Below the pieces are notes generated by a model. That model saw only the letters and a program-made list of their open reading frames with translations, was not told the DNA's origin and made no database searches. A program made the position numbers and the translations under genes. A stretch of DNA of 64,000 nucleotides from Nitrospira sp. (GTDB lineage Bacteria; Nitrospirota; Nitrospiria; Nitrospirales; Nitrospiraceae). The DNA lies in NCBI GenBank assembly GCA_020853775.1, contig JADYYH010000003.1:1-64000 (forward strand), read 5' to 3'. This document shows, in pieces, positions 46,143 through 54,987 of this stretch; position 1 is the stretch's first letter, and the number at the start of each line of letters is the position of its first letter.

Positions 46143-49100
46143 ATGGCCTTCAAGGGAGACGATTCCACTCTATCCCTAGCCACAACGGTCACCCTCGCCC
46201 TGGCTGTAGCGGCCATGGTGTTCGTGAAAAACCCTCTGCAAAGTTCAAGGCCGCCGGGCAGCGGCACGGGACTCCATAAAGCGACCGGAGAACTGAAAGT
46301 TCCGGCCAGGCTCTGGGAAGATCCCTTCGCGGCGGTTCAGAAGGATCTTGAGGCCAGAAAACGAGACGGGCTCGTGGTCATTGGGACGGGCAATGTGAGT
46401 CTTTCCGATGCGGGTCATTCTACGGCCAAGTCACTTACGGGTGAGGTCAGGATTCAATCGCAGACGAACAAGGACGAGGGCGATGGGTTGGACGTCCTGA
46501 AGGAAATGATCCAGAAATCCACCGGACGAGGCGAACAGGTGATAGCGCTGATCGTGATGACCAGGGGAGGCGCCTATGTGGATGACAGTGAGTCACGCAT
46601 CCGCGATCGGTATGCCGTCGAAGCCGCGTTGGAAGTCGGATGTTTCAAAGCGGCGGAAGGGCAATTCTTGTCCTACTTCATAGGGCAATTCGAATCGGGC
46701 CGGGGCCGCGGTGTCTTTGCCGTTCCCTATGAATGGTACCGGCGTAGCAAGATCGCCGCATGTCAGCGGCCGAGCGATGTTGAAGGCGAGGCAAAGGATC
46801 AACAGGTACTCGTGCTGTGGGTGGCGGCCGATGAGTTTGGGTCATCGATCCTGCAACGAATCGGCGAGTTACTGTCGAAGATTCAGGACAATAACACCGT
46901 GACGGCAAAAATCATCGGCCCACGCAGTTCGTCAGAGTTTCGGCAGATACTCAAAGAAATCGAGGAAAAGGGGCAACCCCGGCAGGAACGTGTCGGCGTA
47001 AAGGCGGCGTCCTTCTCCTGGAAAAATACTGGTGGCCGTATTGAGGTCTATTCCCCCTGGGCCACGGCCATGCCCGGTCTGCTCTCGTACAGGTTAAAGA
47101 GCCCCACGCAGAACGGAGGTGTTGAATGCCGATCCTACCCGGTATGCAGCCGCATGTTTGCCCGGTTGTTGTCCGATGCGGGCCTGGAACTTCGATACCA
47201 CATCGACAGCGACGAAGCGCTCTTCGAATCCCTGTTTCACGAACTGAATCGCAGGCAAGTGACGGTCGGCGAGGACTCGATCGTCCTGATCGGAGAATGG
47301 GATTCGTTCTATGCCCGGGCTCTTCCCCTCACGTTTAGTGCCGTGGCTTGTAAGTATATTGCCGACCGCAACATTGAGAAAGCCCACCGTCCATCGGACG
47401 ACCTTACGAGGCAGTTGGTAGGGAAATGCGCCACGACGGAAGACGGCATCGATCAGATGAAGGCCGGAGTGGTTTCGCCTCAAGCCTTGCACATCAGGCA
47501 ATACAGTTACTTGAGCGGACTGGACGGAGAAGTGCTTGAGGACCGAGCGAGCAAGCTCATGCCGAAGAAGGTGGACAAGGAGAAGGACGACGGCGGTAAG
47601 GAAAAACTCCGCGATATTGCCTCTTATGAAAAGCCTGAAGGGTCCTCGCAGCTTGACTATATTCGGAGACTCGTCGCACGCATCAAATCCGAAGAGCAGG
47701 ACAAGAAGGTCAAGGCAATCGGAATTCTGGGGTCAGACATGTACGATGCGCTTCTCATTCTCCAGGCTGTGCGCGAGCAATTTCCCACCGTCCAGTTTTT
47801 CACAACCGATTTGGACGCGCGTTATTTCGATGAAAGTGAACGAAAGTGGGCTCGCAATGTCCTTGTCGTTTCGCACTTTGGCTTGCAGTTGGCGCCCGAA
47901 CTCCAACAGAGTATCCCTCCGTTTCGAACGAGTTATCAAACCTCTGCGTTCTTCGCCGTCTTGACCGCGATCGGCCAGGTGGCTTCTCCCGCACCCCGGG
48001 AAGGAAAACCCACTTCCTATACCTTGAAGCGCGGCCAGGGGAAAGACATTGACTATAGTGTCGCGATACCGCCTCGCCTGTTCGAAATCGGACGACGCGG
48101 AGCCGTTGATATAAGCGTGGACGCGTTTGCCGAGGGCCTGAACAACATTCATCCGGCCCGAAGCGATGTGGACCTTCGCACCGGAAGAGTCAGCCTTCCG
48201 CCGAGAATCGAATCACTCTGGATCGTCGGGTTGGTCCTGGGATGCGTGGCTCTTTGGGGGTACGGACGGTACTGGAATTGGCTCACCGCACGGAATGAAC
48301 CAGATAGCCGCGTGCAAACCCTCCAGCGCGCAGTGCGGCTGGCCTGGGTGCCGCTGGTAGTGGTCGGGGTGGTGCTCCTATGGTGCCAGATCCGGCATTT
48401 CAACTACGCCACAGATGAGCCCTTTTCCTGGTTCGACGGGGTCAGCATTTGGCCCACGGAGGTGTTGCGATTATTCGCCACCCTCCTGTCCATGTTCTTT
48501 TTATTCAAGGCTTGGGCGGACCTGGCCGCGAACACCACAGATCTCAGCGCGAAATTTTTCGCGCCGGGAGATTCGATCGAGAGACAGGCCGAGTGGCGGG
48601 GAAGTTTGAAACAGTTCTGGGGCGACCTGGACTGGATGTTTCACGGCTCCAAGCGAGACCAGCCAGGTGAGGCGAGAACGCTCTGGACTCGCTACTGCCG
48701 AGCCCACAGGTGCCCTCAACGGGCCGCCAGGGTCGTGCTCTGGCTGATTCTGTATCTGCTGATGATCCTTCCGGTGTGGAGGTTCATGAACGACGGCGAA
48801 TGGCGGTTGTATGTCCCCTGCCGTGGAACATTCAGTTGCCGCGCCGACGCGATCCTGACGTCTCTCAGCGTGGTTTCGCTGATCATTCTGAATCTTGCCG
48901 TCCTGGACGCCGTGATTCTCTGCACCAAGTGGATCCAGGAAATGCCGTTAACCGTCGGGCTCAATCCCATGAAGCAGGTTCGTCTCATCATCGAGCGGAC
49001 GCGAATCGTCAATCGCCGGATCCTCTACCCCTTCTTGTCGTTATTTCTTCTCATCGCCGCACGGAGTCACTACTTCGACAACTGGGACTTCCCGCCTGTG

Positions 49101-49412
49101 CTGATTCTGGTCCTTACAGTCAACAGCCTGGTGGCTCTTGCCAGTGCCAGCATGTTATATCTGGCCGCCATGCAGGCCAAGCGGAGAATCCTTGAGCCTC
49201 TTCAAGAACATCTCGACCGTGCCTCTCCGTCGGCTGACCAACTGGCCTCCATGGCCAATGTCGGCTCGTCGAATGAAGCGCTCCGCCAGATTATCAACGA
49301 GATCGATGCCGTGCAGCAGGGGGCCTTTGTGCCCTTTTACCAGCAGCCGGTGGTTCAGGCCACCCTTGTCGCCGTCCTCGCCTTCCTGCAATACTGGTAT
49401 CTGGGTCAGTAG
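46143..49412 (+). CDS. Large multi-pass membrane protein with extracytoplasmic sensor-like domain, unknown
   Basis: 1089 residues from ATG 46143-46145 (AAAGGA before it). One N-terminal helix (about 10-30) is followed by a roughly 660-residue soluble part, then about eight helices (for example IESLWIVGLVLGCVALWGY, LAWVPLVVVGVVLLWCQI, LWLILYLLMILPVW, VVQATLVAVLAFLQYWYLG). The soluble part includes KAIGILGSDMYDALLILQAV and FFTTDLDARYF, reminiscent of Rossmann-like periplasmic-binding-type folds. No enzyme motif is seen. A sigma-54-type promoter with dyads precedes it, and it appears to be monocistronic or leads the esterase genes 77 bases on. I do not recognise a family. Confidence 0.82.
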   Translation: MAFKGDDSTLSLATTVTLALAVAAMVFVKNPLQSSRPPGSGTGLHKATGELKVPARLWEDPFAAVQKDLEARKRDGLVVIGTGNVSLSDAGHSTAKSLTGEVRIQSQTNKDEGDGLDVLKEMIQKSTGRGEQVIALIVMTRGGAYVDDSESRIRDRYAVEAALEVGCFKAAEGQFLSYFIGQFESGRGRGVFAVPYEWYRRSKIAACQRPSDVEGEAKDQQVLVLWVAADEFGSSILQRIGELLSKIQDNNTVTAKIIGPRSSSEFRQILKEIEEKGQPRQERVGVKAASFSWKNTGGRIEVYSPWATAMPGLLSYRLKSPTQNGGVECRSYPVCSRMFARLLSDAGLELRYHIDSDEALFESLFHELNRRQVTVGEDSIVLIGEWDSFYARALPLTFSAVACKYIADRNIEKAHRPSDDLTRQLVGKCATTEDGIDQMKAGVVSPQALHIRQYSYLSGLDGEVLEDRASKLMPKKVDKEKDDGGKEKLRDIASYEKPEGSSQLDYIRRLVARIKSEEQDKKVKAIGILGSDMYDALLILQAVREQFPTVQFFTTDLDARYFDESERKWARNVLVVSHFGLQLAPELQQSIPPFRTSYQTSAFFAVLTAIGQVASPAPREGKPTSYTLKRGQGKDIDYSVAIPPRLFEIGRRGAVDISVDAFAEGLNNIHPARSDVDLRTGRVSLPPRIESLWIVGLVLGCVALWGYGRYWNWLTARNEPDSRVQTLQRAVRLAWVPLVVVGVVLLWCQIRHFNYATDEPFSWFDGVSIWPTEVLRLFATLLSMFFLFKAWADLAANTTDLSAKFFAPGDSIERQAEWRGSLKQFWGDLDWMFHGSKRDQPGEARTLWTRYCRAHRCPQRAARVVLWLILYLLMILPVWRFMNDGEWRLYVPCRGTFSCRADAILTSLSVVSLIILNLAVLDAVILCTKWIQEMPLTVGLNPMKQVRLIIERTRIVNRRILYPFLSLFLLIAARSHYFDNWDFPPVLILVLTVNSLVALASASMLYLAAMQAKRRILEPLQEHLDRASPSADQLASMANVGSSNEALRQIINEIDAVQQGAFVPFYQQPVVQATLVAVLAFLQYWYLGQ

Positions 49413-49489
49413 TCTGAGGATTTCCCCGCCGTGGACGCGATCGGACGATTCCCTCTACAAGCACGCGTTGATGTTGGAGAAATGATTCC

Positions 49490-50437
49490 ATGCGTTTTGA
49501 AAAACTGGGCGGTCTCACGGTTCGCCTGACGGGAGGCACCGATGGTAAGGGCGGTGGCAACGGTCCATGGGTGCTGCTGCTCCATGGATTCGGCGCGCTG
49601 GGCGATGACTTGGTCCCGCTCAGCGAATACTTAGACGCGCCTGCAGGCACGAGGTTTCTTTTTCCCGAAGCGCCGATCCAGATTCCCATGGGCTTCGGCG
49701 ATTCGCGCGCCTGGTGGATGATCGATATGGCCCGCATCCAGGCGGATCGAGCGGCAGGCAAGGTCCGTGACATGTCCGGCGAAATCCCTCGCGGGTTGCC
49801 GGAAGCGCGTGAGCGTGTGAAGGCGTTGCTGGAGGATGTGCACAAGAAACTGGGGGCTGATCCTGCCCGGACCTTGCTGGGAGGGTTTTCACAAGGCGCG
49901 ATGTTGTCCTGTGATGCGTTGGTACATAGCACGCAGCCCTACGCAGGGCTCATTCAACTGTCGAGCACGCTGGTGGCCAGGCAGGAATGGGCGCCGCTGC
50001 TGACGAGACGGAAGGGTCTGCCGCTCTATCAGAGTCATGGCACCCAGGATCCGATTCTCCCGTTCACCATGGCCGAGCGGTTGCGGGATGAATTCCATCA
50101 GGCGGGCCTGGTGGTCGATTGGCAGCCGTTCCGGGGAGGCCATGAAATTCCGGAGCCGATTTTGCGCCGGCTCGGCAGCTTCATCCTGAAAACCCTCGTC
50201 CAAAAATGTCGTGTAGGGGGATGGATATGGCAGATAACCGCCATGCAGCAGAGTTTCTCTCCACCCAGTCTGCCTACGATGAATGGGCCGAGCATTATGA
50301 CGACGGGGATCCTTCGGTTCTTCTCGATCAGCCGTTCCTTCTGTCCCTGCTGCAGCCGTTTCCAGGGTGTCGGATTCTGGATCTGGGATGCGGAACCGGC
50401 CGCTACCTCCGGTTGGCTGGTCGCGACGGCGCTGTGA
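49490..50437 (+). CDS. Phospholipase/carboxylesterase family hydrolase, probably frameshifted at its 3' end
   Basis: Alpha/beta-hydrolase with the YpfH/LYPLA-like pattern: VLLLHGFGALGDDLVPL, nucleophile GGFSQGAM, acid QDPILP and base GGHEIP. The family body ends near residue 240 (LGSFILKTLV), but the frame runs on 70 codons through the next gene in nonsense sequence. The run AAAAA at 50202-50206 followed by TGTCGTGTAG suggests one extra A: with four, the gene would stop at TAG 50214-50216, just before the ribosome-binding site of the methyltransferase. Confidence 0.85.
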   Translation: MRFEKLGGLTVRLTGGTDGKGGGNGPWVLLLHGFGALGDDLVPLSEYLDAPAGTRFLFPEAPIQIPMGFGDSRAWWMIDMARIQADRAAGKVRDMSGEIPRGLPEARERVKALLEDVHKKLGADPARTLLGGFSQGAMLSCDALVHSTQPYAGLIQLSSTLVARQEWAPLLTRRKGLPLYQSHGTQDPILPFTMAERLRDEFHQAGLVVDWQPFRGGHEIPEPILRRLGSFILKTLVQKCRVGGWIWQITAMQQSFSPPSLPTMNGPSIMTTGILRFFSISRSFCPCCSRFQGVGFWIWDAEPAATSGWLVATAL

Positions 50438-50931
50438 TCGGCCTGGATTTGTCCCGAGGCATGCTGGAGCGGGCCAGGCGTCAAACATCGCCTGCCATCG
50501 GCGCCCAGTGGGTGCAAGCGTCGGTCGAGCGCATTCCGTTCGGTTCACAGACCTTCGACCGCATTGTCTCCGGGTTGGTCCTGGACCACGTCCGTGATCT
50601 GCCTGCCTTTTTTCTGGGCATCGCTACTGCTCTCCGGCCAGGGGGACGTGCTATCGTGACGGCGGTCCATCCGGATATGCAGCGGAGAACCGGCCCGACG
50701 GTGCGATTTACGGCAGCGGGACGGGAATATCATACGGACGGGACCATTCATGAAAAGGCGGACATTCTCACGGCCATTCAGCAGGCAGGGCTGTCGATCG
50801 ATCAATTTCAGGAACCACCGGTGACCGAGCCGCTCGTCGCCCGCCGGGAGGCGTGGCGAGACCGGCTCGGTTGTCCGGCATTGTTACTCTTGGCCCTGAC
50901 CCGTGCGGCAGATCACCATTATGACCATTGA
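50227..50931 (+). CDS. Class I SAM-dependent methyltransferase
   Basis: 234 residues from ATG 50227-50229, chosen because AGGGGG lies seven bases upstream. SAM motif I ILDLGCGTGRYLRLAG, then VIGLDLSRGM (motif II with the acidic residue), RIVSGLVLDHV and LRPGGRAIVT complete the class I fold. Substrate unknown; the sequence style (AEHYD near the N-terminus) is like small-molecule methyltransferases. It overlaps the hydrolase gene that follows. Confidence 0.88.
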   Translation: MADNRHAAEFLSTQSAYDEWAEHYDDGDPSVLLDQPFLLSLLQPFPGCRILDLGCGTGRYLRLAGRDGAVIGLDLSRGMLERARRQTSPAIGAQWVQASVERIPFGSQTFDRIVSGLVLDHVRDLPAFFLGIATALRPGGRAIVTAVHPDMQRRTGPTVRFTAAGREYHTDGTIHEKADILTAIQQAGLSIDQFQEPPVTEPLVARREAWRDRLGCPALLLLALTRAADHHYDH

Positions 50932-51676
50932 CGCGACCATGTTCGAACTACAGGGCACTGATCAGCAGCGCATCCGCGGTAATCGCATTGTAGGCAAAGA
51001 CCGCCAGTTCTTATTTATGACCGGATTTCTCTCCAAACGCTGGGGCAATAAGAGCAAAGCGCTCGCGCAATGGTGCCAGGACCGGGGCTGGGGTTTTTGT
51101 TGCTTCGATTTTCGCGGGTGGGGTGATTCGGAAGGACAGTGGGGCGACTATCGATTGCTGCATTGGCTGGAGGATGCGGAAGCCGTCACGAAGTTGCTGA
51201 CCGATGCTCCGCCAGTGACGATTGTCGGCAACTCCCTCGGCGGCTGGCTGGCCTGGCTCGTCGCGCAGGAACAATCGGTCGTCGAAGAACTTATTTTGAT
51301 CGCCCCGGCCTTTAATATGATGGACCTGCGGGCGGCGCAAATTTCCGCTGAGCGGCGCGAGCTGTGGCAGTCGGCTGGTGCCATGCCCTGGGATGACGAG
51401 CCTTTGCACAAGGAGGCGCCGATTCCCTGGCATTGGGTCGAAGACAGCCAGGCGTTGTGGCGCCGTCGCTTCACCATGCCGCGCCGCGTCAAAACGACGA
51501 TTCTGCACGGCCTGCAAGATACGGTGATCAACCCGGAAGGGAGTTGGGCCTTCGTGCAGCATGTGCTGTCGCAGGATCCGGAGTTTCCTATCGAACTATT
51601 GCTGAAAACCGGCGATCATCGGCTGAGCAGCCCAGAACATCTGGACACGTTCCGGCGGCTCGTGGTGAAGGAATAA
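50921..51676 (+). CDS. Alpha/beta hydrolase
   Basis: 251 residues from ATG 50921-50923, overlapping the methyltransferase stop by 11 bases. FMTGFLSKRWGNKSKALAQW, FDFRGWGDSEGQW, the nucleophile elbow GNSLGGWLA, acid LQDTVINPEG and catalytic His in GDHRLSS are all present. The family resembles cytoplasmic serine hydrolases such as the YcjY/palmitoyl-thioesterase-like group. No signal peptide. Confidence 0.88.
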   Translation: MTIDATMFELQGTDQQRIRGNRIVGKDRQFLFMTGFLSKRWGNKSKALAQWCQDRGWGFCCFDFRGWGDSEGQWGDYRLLHWLEDAEAVTKLLTDAPPVTIVGNSLGGWLAWLVAQEQSVVEELILIAPAFNMMDLRAAQISAERRELWQSAGAMPWDDEPLHKEAPIPWHWVEDSQALWRRRFTMPRRVKTTILHGLQDTVINPEGSWAFVQHVLSQDPEFPIELLLKTGDHRLSSPEHLDTFRRLVVKE

Positions 51677-51678
51677 CC

Positions 51679-51846
51679 ATGCTCGTGTTAATCCATAAAG
51701 AATGCGGCGGCCCGGCGCTGGAGGAGTCTCCTGTCGGGGAAGTCTGTGCGGTTCCGGTCGGTCGATTTCCATTTTCCTGCTTCACCTGCCTAGAAGAAAT
51801 CGTCGACGAATCGGAGTTGCGGCTCACGGAAGATTTGGGCATCTGA
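51679..51846 (+). CDS. Small zinc-ribbon-like protein
   Basis: 55 residues starting two bases after the hydrolase stop: MLVLIHKECGGPALEES and FPFSCFTCLEEIVDESEL. The pattern CGG...CFTC gives Cys pairs that could bind zinc. It is probably translated by coupling to the hydrolase gene. Function unknown. Confidence 0.65.
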   Translation: MLVLIHKECGGPALEESPVGEVCAVPVGRFPFSCFTCLEEIVDESELRLTEDLGI

Positions 51847-51850
51847 GCCT

Positions 51851-52085
51851 GCAGGACGCGGAAAAAGTCCGCCAGCGGCGTTCTCGCAAGACACTGCCGC
51901 TTCACCGGCTCGGCGGCGTTCACAAACGTGGCGCGCGTTATTCCGCGCGTCGTGAACCTCAGGAGCTCACCGTACGGCCACGGGCCAAGAGCTTGTCTTG
52001 CAGGCTCGGGGTGGGTGGGTACGAATGAACGATTCGCCGCTTCATTTGCTGCAGCCTTGCTGGACGGCCTTTTTGCGCATCCTGC
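51851..52085. repeat. Long palindromic repeat, copy B
   Basis: Left end (51851-51876) GCAGGACGCGGAAAAAGTCC followed by GCCAGC; right end (52059-52085) GCTGGACGGCCTTTTTGCGC followed by ATCCTGC. The two ends are complementary over about 26 bases with a few mismatches. The core GTCCGCCAGCGGCGTTCTCG near the left end matches copy A at 26443-26565. Inside, GTTCAC...GTGAAC forms another hairpin around 51919-51957. No gene is supported in this gap (51847-52172); small open frames over it are ignored. Confidence 0.75.
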
Positions 52086-52172
52086 GGTCGGTGTTGATTG
52101 GAGACGGCATGAGGAGCGAGTTATTTCACGAGAAGCGATTGGTCCGTATTCTACTAGGAAAGCGAGGAGTTC

Positions 52173-52979
52173 ATGTCATCCTTAGGCGCACATAACAGTG
52201 GCCCGGATTCAGAAGGACCTGACGTTCCCGAACCATCCCATGCCGAAAAGGCCAGGACGTTGGTGCATCTGCAGCAGACGGGCGGGCTTTCGACCATTTC
52301 GCGCAAACAACCAGGCTGGCCCTTCGGGTCGGTGATGCCCTACGGGTTGGACGATCGGGGGCAGCCGAGCTTCTTGATCAGCACCATGGCCATGCACACG
52401 CAAAACCTGCTGGCCGATCCGCGAGCCAGCCTGCTCGTCACGCCGCCGGAGAGTCAGCGGGATCCGCTGGGTGCAGCCAGGGTGACGCTGATGGGATCCG
52501 TCACGAAGGTGCCTAAAGAGGAAATGGCACCGGTGCGCGAGCGCTACCTGGCCCGTCACGCCAATGCCGCCTACTGGGTAGACTTCGATGACTTCGCTTT
52601 TTTTCGTATGGCGCTGGCAGACATTTATTTTGTCGGCGGGTTTGGATCGATGGGATGGGTAGCACCGGCAGACTACATGGCGGCGTCCGTCGATCCATTA
52701 GCCGAGACCGCTGCGGACTTCATTCGTGAGATGAATACAGCGCAACAGGAGACGCTCCTGTTGTTGGCACGAGAATGCGGCCAGCTGGATGCCGAGCAGG
52801 CGAGTATCACGACGATGGACCGATTGGGATTTCATCTGCGAGTCAAAACACCCGACCGGATGCAGGGCGGACGATTTGCCTTCACGGAGGCGGTGCACAA
52901 CGAGAAGGAAGCCCGCGCGGCGCTTGCCGATCTGGCGGCGAAAGCAAGGGCAGGAACCCAGGTGCTGCACTCACTGTAA
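52173..52979 (+). CDS. HugZ-like pyridoxamine-phosphate-oxidase-fold protein
   Basis: 268 residues with a split-barrel FMN-type N-terminal domain (ARTLVHLQQTGGLSTIS, FGSVMPYGLDDRGQPSFLIS, HTQNLLADPRASLLV) and a C-terminal HugZ/DUF2470-like domain (TAQQETLLLLARECGQLDAE). Proteins of this group handle heme or flavin. AGGAG precedes the ATG. Confidence 0.85.
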   Translation: MSSLGAHNSGPDSEGPDVPEPSHAEKARTLVHLQQTGGLSTISRKQPGWPFGSVMPYGLDDRGQPSFLISTMAMHTQNLLADPRASLLVTPPESQRDPLGAARVTLMGSVTKVPKEEMAPVRERYLARHANAAYWVDFDDFAFFRMALADIYFVGGFGSMGWVAPADYMAASVDPLAETAADFIREMNTAQQETLLLLARECGQLDAEQASITTMDRLGFHLRVKTPDRMQGGRFAFTEAVHNEKEARAALADLAAKARAGTQVLHSL

Positions 52980-53366
52980 CTACCAGCGAGTGCGAACTGG
53001 ATATTGGCTTATCAATGGATCAGGTGTGAGCAGCAGGCAATCATGTTCAATGGCTTGGCAGATCAGCATGCGATCAAAGGGGTCTCGATGTAATTGGGGA
53101 AGCTTGTGCAGATGCAACACCGCGCGCTCATGAAGTGAAAGCATCGCAATTCCATGTCGCTCCCGCTGCTCCACCAGAAATCGGTCGATCGGGCTTGGCA
53201 GCGACAACCGTCCTAACCCCTGTTTCACGGACAGCTCCCATACCGACACGACGCTCAGTAGGATCTCGTTGTCCGGGTCGGTAAAAAGTTCGCGGGCTGT
53301 TGGGGACAGTTCTTTGGCATCCGAGAGAATCCACAGAAAGGTGCAGCTATCGAGCAGGCACTTCAC
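52980..53366 (-). CDS. PIN-domain toxin (VapC-like)
   Basis: 128 residues with the PIN acidic pattern: LLDSCTFLWIL (first Asp), SVWELSVKQGLG (Glu), HRDPFDRMLICQAI (Asp pair) and LLTPDP. PIN toxins are Mg-dependent RNases, many cutting tRNA or rRNA. The ATG overlaps the antitoxin stop by 4 bases, and its stop abuts the HugZ gene end. Confidence 0.85.
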   Translation of the reverse strand: MKCLLDSCTFLWILSDAKELSPTARELFTDPDNEILLSVVSVWELSVKQGLGRLSLPSPIDRFLVEQRERHGIAMLSLHERAVLHLHKLPQLHRDPFDRMLICQAIEHDCLLLTPDPLISQYPVRTRW

Positions 53367-53608
53367 TCGTGCGTTCCCTCAAACGCCTGCAGGAGTGCGT
53401 CCGGCAGCGGTTCGAAGAAACTACGCGGGATGGTAAAGCGCCCTTTGGCTAGCCCGATAGGCCGAGCATGGGTGAGAGGTTCGGGCAGCGCCGTGATTTC
53501 GGCAATGGGGTGATTGCGCTTGCACAACAGAATCCGCTCCCCAGCCTTCAGCTTGGCCAAATATTTGGAGAGATGGGTCTTGGCCTCATGCACATTGAGT
53601 TTAATCAT
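53363..53608 (-). CDS. Phd/YefM-type antitoxin
   Basis: 81 residues from ATG 53606-53608: IKLNVHEAKTHLSKYLAKLK and ERILLCKRNHPIAEITALP match the Phd/YefM antitoxin N-terminal DNA-binding domain. It neutralises the PIN toxin and should autoregulate the pair. A longer frame upstream to 53671 crosses the promoter and is rejected. Confidence 0.85.
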   Translation of the reverse strand: MIKLNVHEAKTHLSKYLAKLKAGERILLCKRNHPIAEITALPEPLTHARPIGLAKGRFTIPRSFFEPLPDALLQAFEGTHE

Positions 53609-53614
53609 GACCAC

Positions 53615-53643
53615 AAAGTAAACTAACTTGTTGATCATGTCAA
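53615..53643 (-). promoter_or_regulatory. Promoter of the toxin-antitoxin pair
   Basis: On the minus strand -35 TTGACA (53638-53643), 17-base spacer, -10 TACTTT (53615-53620). The spacer includes the palindrome TGATCA. The antitoxin ATG is close behind, at 53608. Confidence 0.5.
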
Positions 53644-53699
53644 GCAACCGTTCACGTAATTCGGGGCGCAAATAGTGCCTGGTACTATTTGCCGCGCCG

Positions 53700-54145
53700 G
53701 ACTATCACCGAGGAAGAGAGGCCAAGGATCAGACCGCCCTGCGGCTGCGCATTCGCGATCTGGCGCATGCCCGCCCCCGATTCGGCTATTTGCGTATCTG
53801 GGTCTGACTGCGGCGGGAAGGGTGGGCGGTCAACCGGAAGCGGGTCCGGCGCTGGTATCGCTTAGAGGGGCTCCAGTTGCGCATGCGGGCGCGGAGACGG
53901 AAGCATATCGCGTTGCACCGAGGCCCGGCTTCAGTCCCAGTGGGCCCGACCGAGCGCTGGAGCATGGATTTCGTCCATGATACGCTGGCCGACAGGCGGC
54001 CATCATGGAGTCATTCAACGGACGGCTGCGGGATGAGTGTTTGAAAGTCCATCAGTTCGCCTCACTGGCTGAGGCCCAGGCGATCATCGAAGCCTGGTGC
54101 GTGGATGATAATACCCGCCGTCCCCACAGCTCACTGGGCACCTGA
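53700..54145 (+). pseudogene. Decayed IS3-family transposase (OrfB) remnant
   Basis: The sequence translates to IS3-type integrase fragments: LRIRDLAHARPRFGYLRIWV, then a TGA, then LRREGWAVNRKRVRRWYRLE, TERWSMDFVHDTLAD, followed after a frameshift by IMESFNGRLRDECLKVHQF and NTRRPHSSLG. The region between the SMDF and ESFNGR parts, including most of the catalytic core, is deleted. No intact ends or target repeats were found. It marks past mobile DNA next to the toxin-antitoxin genes. Confidence 0.85.
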
Positions 54146-54174
54146 CTCCGATGTCCTTCCGAAACAGCGAGGCT

Positions 54175-54888
54175 CTAGTTTCCGTGAGTTGCCCTCACGA
54201 TTTCTTGACGCAACGTCGCCGAGTGCGGATTCTTGACCTCGTGGCGGATGACGATGTCGGTCGGCGTGACGGGCTTACCGTAGTAGGCTCGACTCCATTC
54301 GTCCCGCGAAATGAGTGCCGCTCCTTCCAGCGACACCCCCGCGAACAGGCCTTTGGCCCGCACGAACGACAAGAGATCCGCGCTCAGATTCGGCGTCGTC
54401 GCGCCGGAAACGCCGGCGCCGACCGGTCCGACGGCGACCGATCCATCCGCTCCCAGCTTGAAGTTGCCCAGCAGCAGCGAATCCACCCCGCGTTGCGTCA
54501 GAACCAGCAGCACGACCTCCGACATCTGCGCGCCGAACTGGAACCCGAAGCTGGCCGCGCCCATAGTAAAGAACGCCGGCTCGCTCCATTCGCCGGTCTT
54601 CTCATCCTTGGCGACAAAGACGCCGCTGCCGCCGGCGGCGCCGTAGATCATGGCGCCTTTCATGTATTGCGGCACGATGAACAGGCCCTTGGCCTCTTGG
54701 ATGTGGTCGCGAAACCACGTCATGTTGGAATCGGCGAGAAAGTTCGAAAGGGTCATGCGCGACTGGTCCACCAGGTCGCGCTGCTCGCGGTCGTCGGCAA
54801 GGGCGGGGCCCATCCAGGCCAATAGCAGCAGGAACAGGGCCAGGATGAGGCGGCAGGATCTTCGCTGAATGCGTGCGTCTGGCATCAT
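54175..54888 (-). CDS. Exported SYLF (YSC84) domain protein
   Basis: 237 residues from ATG 54886-54888. Signal peptide (RLILALFLLLLAWMGPALA) then a SYLF domain: DQSRMTLSNFLADSNMTWFR, AKGLFIVPQYMKGAMIYGAAGGSG and GADGSVAVGPVGAGVSG. SYLF domains bind lipids (phosphoinositides in eukaryotes); bacterial members are exported and of unclear role. It is divergent from ettA with about 100 bases between. Confidence 0.88.
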   Translation of the reverse strand: MMPDARIQRRSCRLILALFLLLLAWMGPALADDREQRDLVDQSRMTLSNFLADSNMTWFRDHIQEAKGLFIVPQYMKGAMIYGAAGGSGVFVAKDEKTGEWSEPAFFTMGAASFGFQFGAQMSEVVLLVLTQRGVDSLLLGNFKLGADGSVAVGPVGAGVSGATTPNLSADLLSFVRAKGLFAGVSLEGAALISRDEWSRAYYGKPVTPTDIVIRHEVKNPHSATLRQEIVRATHGN

Positions 54889-54987
54889 GAGCAGGACACC
54901 CTCGCGCGGTTGTGAATACGGCCGCGCTTTGTTATGGTCATCGATTGCACGGTCGAACAGACGGTTCACACTCTACTGAGGATGGCT

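Noticed and set aside
52028-52195. Small plus-strand frames across the 52 kb repeat
   Set aside because: They run through the inverted-repeat element and show no conservation-like features.
53615-53671. Longer N-terminus of the antitoxin
   Set aside because: It would translate the promoter; the family begins at MIKLNVHEAK.
54934-54987. Upstream start for EttA
   Set aside because: The extra residues are not part of the family, and the ribosome-binding site GAGG is placed for ATG 54988.
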